64,000 nt of DNA from Podarcis raffonei. Taxonomy: Eukaryota; Chordata; Lepidosauria; Squamata; Lacertidae. Where the stretch lies: the NCBI RefSeq assembly GCF_027172205.1, contig NC_070602.1, forward strand, positions 21,360,501-21,424,500. The letters are read 5' to 3'. The first letter of the stretch is position 1. Each line of letters starts with the position of its first letter. The translations under genes and the position numbers were made by a program. Below, piece by piece: positions 34,801-41,786 of this stretch. The notes beneath the pieces were generated by a model that searched no databases, was not told where the DNA came from, and saw only the letters and a program-made list of their open reading frames with translations.

Positions 34801-36777
34801 TGCCTGGTTGGGCCCCAGTGGCTCTGTTTCCAACCAGGCTTCTTCTTCCCCCTGCAGCTGTTTCGGCTGCTCACCTGTTCCCTTTACTGTTGCTGAGGCT
34901 GCAGTGTGCTTCTGGAGCCTCTGGGGACACTCTTTGGCCATGTGCTGTGCACTGTCGCAGATGTAACACTTCCTGGTCCCTCTAGGAGCCTTCCCCTTGA
35001 CTGCTCCCGGTGTTTGGGCTCTGCTGGCAGTCTGAGCCCTGGCCCCACCAATCTCCATCGGCTCTTCTCCCCTTCCCAAAGGAGGCATGGACAGCGCCCG
35101 CCCCGCCTCTCTGGGAAAGAAAGGGGTTGTCCTGGCTGGGGTGCTTGCCTTACGTCCTTCCTCCCTGCTCCAAGGGCGTCCTTCCAGGCGCACACCAATT
35201 GCCAACGCTCTTTGGGCAACTTCTTGGGTACTTTGGGGTCGTTCCCCTCTTGCCAGCTCATCTTTCACCTCTCCACTTAGCCCCTCCCAGAACAGGTCTC
35301 TGACAGCAATAGAGTCCTTCTCCCAGCCCAGCACGTTCAGTAAGGCAAAAAAGCGCGAGTGATATTGCCTCACCGTCGCTTTCCCTTGCTGTAGTCCATG
35401 CATTTCCCTCCGAGCAATATCTACATCTACCGTAGATTTAAAGCAAGCGTCCATAGCTTTGATAAATGCATCGGAATCTTTGAGGGCGGGGTCTTTTTCG
35501 CGCCACAAATTCCGCAGCCACGCTTTTGCTTCCCCATGCAAATGAGTGATTATGAAGCCCACCTTCTCTTCCTCATCTCTAAAGTCTTTCCGAAGCAAAT
35601 TGAGCGCGTAAACCACGTCAGCTCTGAAGTTAGGGTATTGCTGCAGGTTCCCATCAAAGTGGGCTACTAGGCTGCCCCCCCTCTTCCCGAGGCCAACTCC
35701 CTCCGGTTTGGGTCCTGGCAGCCCCTCTTTGCCCCAACGGTCCCACCTGGCCTGCAGATCCCGGCAGAGCGCTACTGCTTCTTCTTCTCTTTTCCTGGAT
35801 GCAGCTACTTCTGCGTAAAGCGTCGTGACTGCTTCTTGCAGTTCTTTCACCTGGCTCTCTGTAGTCATCTTTGCCTATCTTCGTGAGCTCGCAAAACACC
35901 AAGTCTTGCCCCTCGCTGCACCAACTCACGCTGCGAGGTTTTTATTGGGGACGGAGCATACTGTCAGGGCTGCCCTAGGTCCCAGCTCACAAAGGACCAA
36001 CGCTGCTTCGTTGTTAAGTATAAAAGTCTTTATTGAAGTTCAGTTTCACTTCCAGAGCCGCAGCGCGCAGCCCCACGTCTAAAGTGTCAGACCACTGATG
36101 CTCCGTCTGAGTCTCCTCCCCCCTGACACCAATTTAAGATCCTAGCCTTGCTCCACCTTCTCCGCTGCTCCTTCCTCCTCTGGGTCCGCCTGCCCGCCGG
36201 GGTTCCGCCCTTTCTAGCCTCTTCTCCCGCTGATTCCCCTGAGCCTTCTCCCTCCCTCCGGCGGGCTTTAGGAGCTGGTTCCCCATCCGGGTCTCCTGCT
36301 GTTCCGCGCGCCTGCACATTTGAACTTGGCGCGCGCGCCCAGCCAGCAGCTTTCCTCCTGACCGTTTCACTGCTGCTGCCACTGCTTCCCCCTTCGGGGG
36401 GGCTAGCTGCAACTGACCTCCCTTCCGTTCCCCCACTCTCCGATGGAGGCGTGGTCAGCCCTGACTCCCTCTCTGGAGGAGACGCTGGCCCTGACACATG
36501 TGACTCCTCCCCCCCACTATGCTCTGGTGGGGAAACTGGTCCCGATCCTCCACTGCTGCTTTGGGGTTCCCCTCTGGCTCCTTGTTTCTGGTGCGTCCCC
36601 CCTGGGACCCCCCTTGCCCTGACCATCGGCGCCCCCTTCTGGGAATCTTCTGATTCGCTGGAGAAGCTCATGGAATCTCTCGGGCCACTGTCATACTCCC
36701 CTACACTGCCCTCAGATTCTTCCCCTTCGCTCTCCCAATCCTCTCTCCCCAGTGCTCCTGCTCCTGATTCCCTGACA

Positions 36778-36830
<53 letters not shown>

Positions 36831-39800
36831 AATATTTTATTTATATCCTGCCCTCCCCAGCCAAAGTTGGGCTCAGAGCGACTAACCACAGTAAAAATAG
36901 CGCAATTTACATAAAATCACAATCAATTAATTGAAATACATTCTAAAATCAATTCAGAACTGAAAATAATGCCAATATATTTCACATCTGGTTTCAGATA
37001 GTACATGGGTAGACGAGTCTAAAAAGCCCAGAACTCTAGCTGCTATGGTGGCTCAGTTACCAGAAGTAGTTTATTTAGCATTAACTATGGAAGTTTATGG
37101 GATGCGGGTGACGCTGTGGGTTAAACCACAGAGCCAAGACTTGCCGATCAGAAGGTCGGCGGTTCGAATCCCCACAACGGGGTGAGCTGCTGTTGCTCGG
37201 TCCCTGCTCCTGCCAACCTAGCAGTTCGAAAGCAAGTACCACTCCGGCGGGAAGGTAAATGGTTTTTCCGTGCGCTGCTCTGGTTCGCCAGAAGCTCCTT
37301 TGTCATGCTGGCCACATGACCCGGAAGCTGTACACCGGCTCCCTCGGCCAATAAAGCGAGATGAGCGCCGCAACCCCAGAGTCAGCCACGACTGGACCTA
37401 ATGGTCAGGGGTCTCTTTACCTTTACCTTATGGAACTTTATACTCGATTCTGACCAAACTAAGCCTCCTAGAGCATGATTTGCATCAGGAGGCTTAGTTT
37501 GGTCAGAATCAGGTATATGTGTCCAGAGCTAAATATATCGCTTCTGGTAGATGAGCCACCGTAGCATAGCTGTCAACGTTTCCCTTTTTTTAAAGGGAAA
37601 TTCCCTTATTCCGAATAGGATTCATCGCAAGAAAAGGGAAAAAGTGACAGCTATGCACCGTAGCTGCTAGAGGGCCGTGAGAATTTGTGTCCTGGGCTTT
37701 TTCAGAGCTTGGGCGCAGCCGTCAAGAAGGCTCTCTACTGAACATTTGCCCTGTGTGCTTCAGATGCCTCTCCCATAGAGCTTAAAACCTGTGCAGGCTG
37801 ACATGGAAGAAGCCTTTCAGATAACCTTGCTCCCAAGACTTGCAAGCGAAAACTAGCAGTCTGAATTGTAACTGGAAACAAAACAGTAGCCCTGAAGGTT
37901 TCTCCACCCCTCCTTCATAGGCTAAGTAAAGCAGTCTTAAATAGATAGGTTATCTTCTTTTTTGTCCCTTATGCCTTTCTTTTCATTCTGCAGTACTTAT
38001 GACACAGCCCTATTTTGCTTATGTTACTGTATCTGGCCTTCTGGTAATACTGAATTCAGTGTTAATGCACTTTAGGGAGCTCTTCCCCTCCCCCTCTTTC
38101 CTTAATAAAACAACCATTGTCTCCACTTCTGCAATTTCAGCTGTGCCCTCTTGACAACAGATGTTGCCGCTCGTGGTCTTGACATTCCTCACGTGCAGCA
38201 TGTCATACATTACCAGGTACCAGAACAAAATGTACTACTGTTCTCTGTTCATGAATTTGTAATACATTGATGCCTGGCGGTAAATTGAAGACCACAAGCG
38301 ATCTTCGTGGCCTGTCTTCGGGTTGTAACACAGAAGAAGAAAGAGAGGCATGGTGAATTGGTTTTAATCAAGATGATTTCAGTTAGCAGGGAGGCAGGGA
38401 AGCTGATTTAAATCATTGATTTAAGGGGGATTGAAAATCAAGTTTTCCATTTATACTTCATGGTGCAAATTTAGCTCTTAATTGCAACTGAATAGGTTAT
38501 TATTTACACTGTTTTTTAATTCTTAAAGCCAAGGTGTTGTGTCTGTTTGTTGCACTGTATATAACAAAGGCACACTCCTCCATTGCCTTCCAAGACAGAT
38601 GTCAACAATATAATTTATATGTTTTCCATTCTTCTACCTAAGATGGACTGTCATTAAAATATTCCCATGTAGGTTCTCAAGACTAGTAGTCTGTTAGGTA
38701 AACTTAAGAGAATGTAGGAACAGACACACTTGGACCTTCTGAGTGTTGCTCCTTTCTTCTTTATTCTGCTGTTGCTCAGCCCTGTAGAAATGATTTTTTT
38801 TGGTTAGTAGCATTGTTTGCAACTGTGGCATGTGCCAACCAGCCTGTCGTTTCAGATATCTCTGACATTTCTGGGCTTGCACATAATTGTGGAATCCAAT
38901 ATCTCCCAAGAGTTAGCGCACATTGAGATAAACTGAAACAGTGCCATAGTAGGTGTGAAATTGCTTGCTGCTGGGGAGCGTTATGCGTTGTTCTCTTTTT
39001 GTGTACTTCAGACCCGTTCCCACAGAAGTGCTTAATCTCTTTCGCTGTTGCAGGTTCCTCGCACCTCTGAGATTTACGTGCACAGAAGCGGCAGGACTGC
39101 CAGAGCTGCCAATGAGGGCCTGAGCTTGCTTCTGATTGGCCCAAGCGACATGATGAATTTCAAAAGGATTTACAAGACGCTGGAGAAGAACGAAGAGCTT
39201 CCGTTTTTCCCCGTTGAAACAAAATGCATGACTGCAATCAAGGTGAAATAGATATTTCCTTTGAAAGTAGTGTGTTTGTGGTTTTTATTTTATTTCTCAA
39301 CCGCAGCGCTTTTCACAGTTGCTCAAGGCTTTGTAACAGATGTCTGTTCCTAACACCTGATTTTGGAACTTGGTTGGGAAGTGAGATCTGGAACAGTGGT
39401 TCTGACTGAGATGGCTGTTCATGAGCCAAGCTTGCTGTAAATTTTTTGTTTTAAAAAATGCTTCTAGCAAGTGGGCTGGTGGAGGAGAGACAGAGTGATC
39501 CATCCCTTCTCTGCCAGTCAACATATTAGCCTGCATTAATGTCCTGGTCACATGTGACAAGTTGTTGAAAGCGAGGTGGCATAAAGTTGGATATAGAATC
39601 ATAGAATTGTAGAATTGGAAGAGGTCCCACAGGTCATCTAGTCCAGCCCCCTGCAATGCAGGAATCTAAACCAAATCATCCATGACAGATATGTGCTGCT
39701 CCACTCGAGTAGAGCCAGGGTTCAGCTTCTTCAGTGCTCATCTCTCCTTTAGATCTTGCCAGCCAGGGTTGGAAGACCAGAAAAGAAAACATTACGTTAT

Positions 39801-41751
39801 CACTAGTAGAGAAAAAGACAAGAGGAGAGCAGGAGTTATGTGGAGACATTAAAATCAAAGCTGTTTTTAATGAGCTTAGTTTTCAGTAGTTGATTGCAAG
39901 TAATGAATGTTTTTCAGGACTAATTTTTCCTTTATTTGGCTGCTTAAGAATTTCAAATTGCTCATCACCCTGCTGTCACTTCTGCGGCTTTAATAATTTA
40001 ATCCCTTATTAAATATGGAATATAGGCATAGATAAATCACCATGTCCCATTTGCAGACTTGCATGGGACTTTCTTTGGTGCCTACATTCTAAGCTCTTAA
40101 TGTTGGCAGCGCCCTGCCAGATCTCATTTTTCATCTAGAACATTCATCTAGCAGAACTGTTGAATTAAAATGTGTTGAAAGCTAAGGGCAAAAGACTGGG
40201 AATTGTTCTGGTGGTTCTAATATAACTTAGTGGAGCATAATCGCTTCCATTGCTTTGCATTGTAGAAAAGGATCCTTTAGGAGGATAAGCAGAATATAAA
40301 TTCAATTAATAAAATAACAGTGAAAAATAAATATATTTCCCCTCCAGTTTCTTTGTCATTTTGCTTGTTTTAAATGCTATGTACAGTGGTACCTCGGGTT
40401 AAGTACTTAATTCGTTCCGGAGGTCTGTTCTTAACCTGAAGCACCACTTTAGCTAATGGGGCCTCCCGCTGCCACTGTGCCGCCGCCGTGCAATTTCTGT
40501 TCTCATCCTGAAGCAAAGTTCTTAACCCGAGGTACTATTTCTGGGTTAGCGGAGTCTGTAACTTGAAGCGTATGTAACCTGAAGCGTCTGTAACCCGAGG
40601 TACCACTGTAATTTGAAGCTGGGTCTATATTATTTGTTTCTGTCTGTTTTGAGGTGGTAGCTTGCTCCATCCCAAATGTTTTGGGGAACAAAATAGAGGA
40701 AACAGCAGTAGTCTTACAAATAATTTTCCAATCTTTTTATTAATAATTGCAGTTGAACAAAAGTCCAGTTAAACCACCGAAACATAGGATATGTTTATAT
40801 CCACAGAGCTTGGTTGACTTAAGTTACACTGCACCCAAACTTCTTAAGGCAGGCTTGTACACCACAATGTTACAAGTGGAAGATAACTAATTGTTGTCAG
40901 TGGGGAAAGCTTTTCTAATTCAGAATTGTTGGCTTCGTCCTTCCCCATTTGAGTCTGCTGATGTTCCATAAAAGACCAATGTAAGGCATGCTGGAGCTTC
41001 AAGTTTAGCGTACTTAGACCCTCTTTCCATTTTGGCCTAATGGCAGTCCTCCAAAACAAGGTAGCTGGACAAACTAGCCCATGATTTACCCAAGATCACC
41101 CAGTGAACTTTGCAACTGAGTGCCAGTTCCAACCCAGGTGGTCTCCTCATTCCAAGTCAGCTTGACCCCTTTGTTAGTCAGTAATGTTTGTAGACTGAGG
41201 TCCAAGGGTTACTTTACAAACCATCACCTTGAAGTATCTCCAGAAGATAACAGGGATGGCAAAATTTAGGGAGTAATGGTTAACCTAGAGTCCCATGAGT
41301 TCATTAGAATTAGTGAATTCCTTACAAAGGCAAAGTTTGTGGAAGCTTTTTCATCTCCCCTGCTATTGTGAGAGAAGCAATCTAACAAGGTGAAGGGCAG
41401 GTAATTAAAATATTAATAATGATAATAATAACAATGGCCAGAGACATCCACAGACCTGTACCATCTATTTGTTGAAGAAAAAGCAATTGTGAAAGACCCA
41501 CCCAGTGAAAAAGTGCCATGTCTAACTTAGCCCTTATATTGCCTTTGTCCATGTACTGCTTTGCGTGCCCACGTCCTGTCCCTGCATAACCTCACTGTGC
41601 TTCGTTGCAGGAGCGGGTGAACTTGGCAAGAAAGATTGAGAAGGTGGAATATTTCAACAGCCGAGCGAAGCAGCACAACTCATGGCTCCAGCAAGCTGCA
41701 GAAGCGCTGGAGCTTGATTTAGATGATGATGAACTAATAGGCAAGTAGCAG

Positions 41752-41786
<35 letters not shown>

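Larger units (their letters stand above)
30090..36777 (-). mobile_element. Ty3/Gypsy chromovirus, full-length and whole-looking, very young
   Basis: The element is 6688 bp and antisense in DDX24 intron 5. Two 816-bp LTRs (30090-30905 and 35962-36777) begin TGTCAGGG and end CCCTGACA in either direction and are flanked by the 5-bp duplication ATTAT (30085-30089, 36778-36782). The parts in sense order are 5' LTR, a primer region, gag, pol (protease, RT, RNase H, integrase, GPY/chromodomain), a purine-rich tract (about 30906-30930) and the 3' LTR. I found about one difference between the LTRs by eye, which at ordinary vertebrate neutral rates means well under a few million years, perhaps under one. 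It looks whole, with no obvious breaks. The closest relatives I can name are the sushi-ichi type vertebrate chromoviruses. Confidence 0.95.

Noticed and set aside
36781-36831. CRISPR-like or tandem array
   Set aside because: It is a simple ATT microsatellite; no CRISPR arrays are expected or seen in this eukaryotic DNA.
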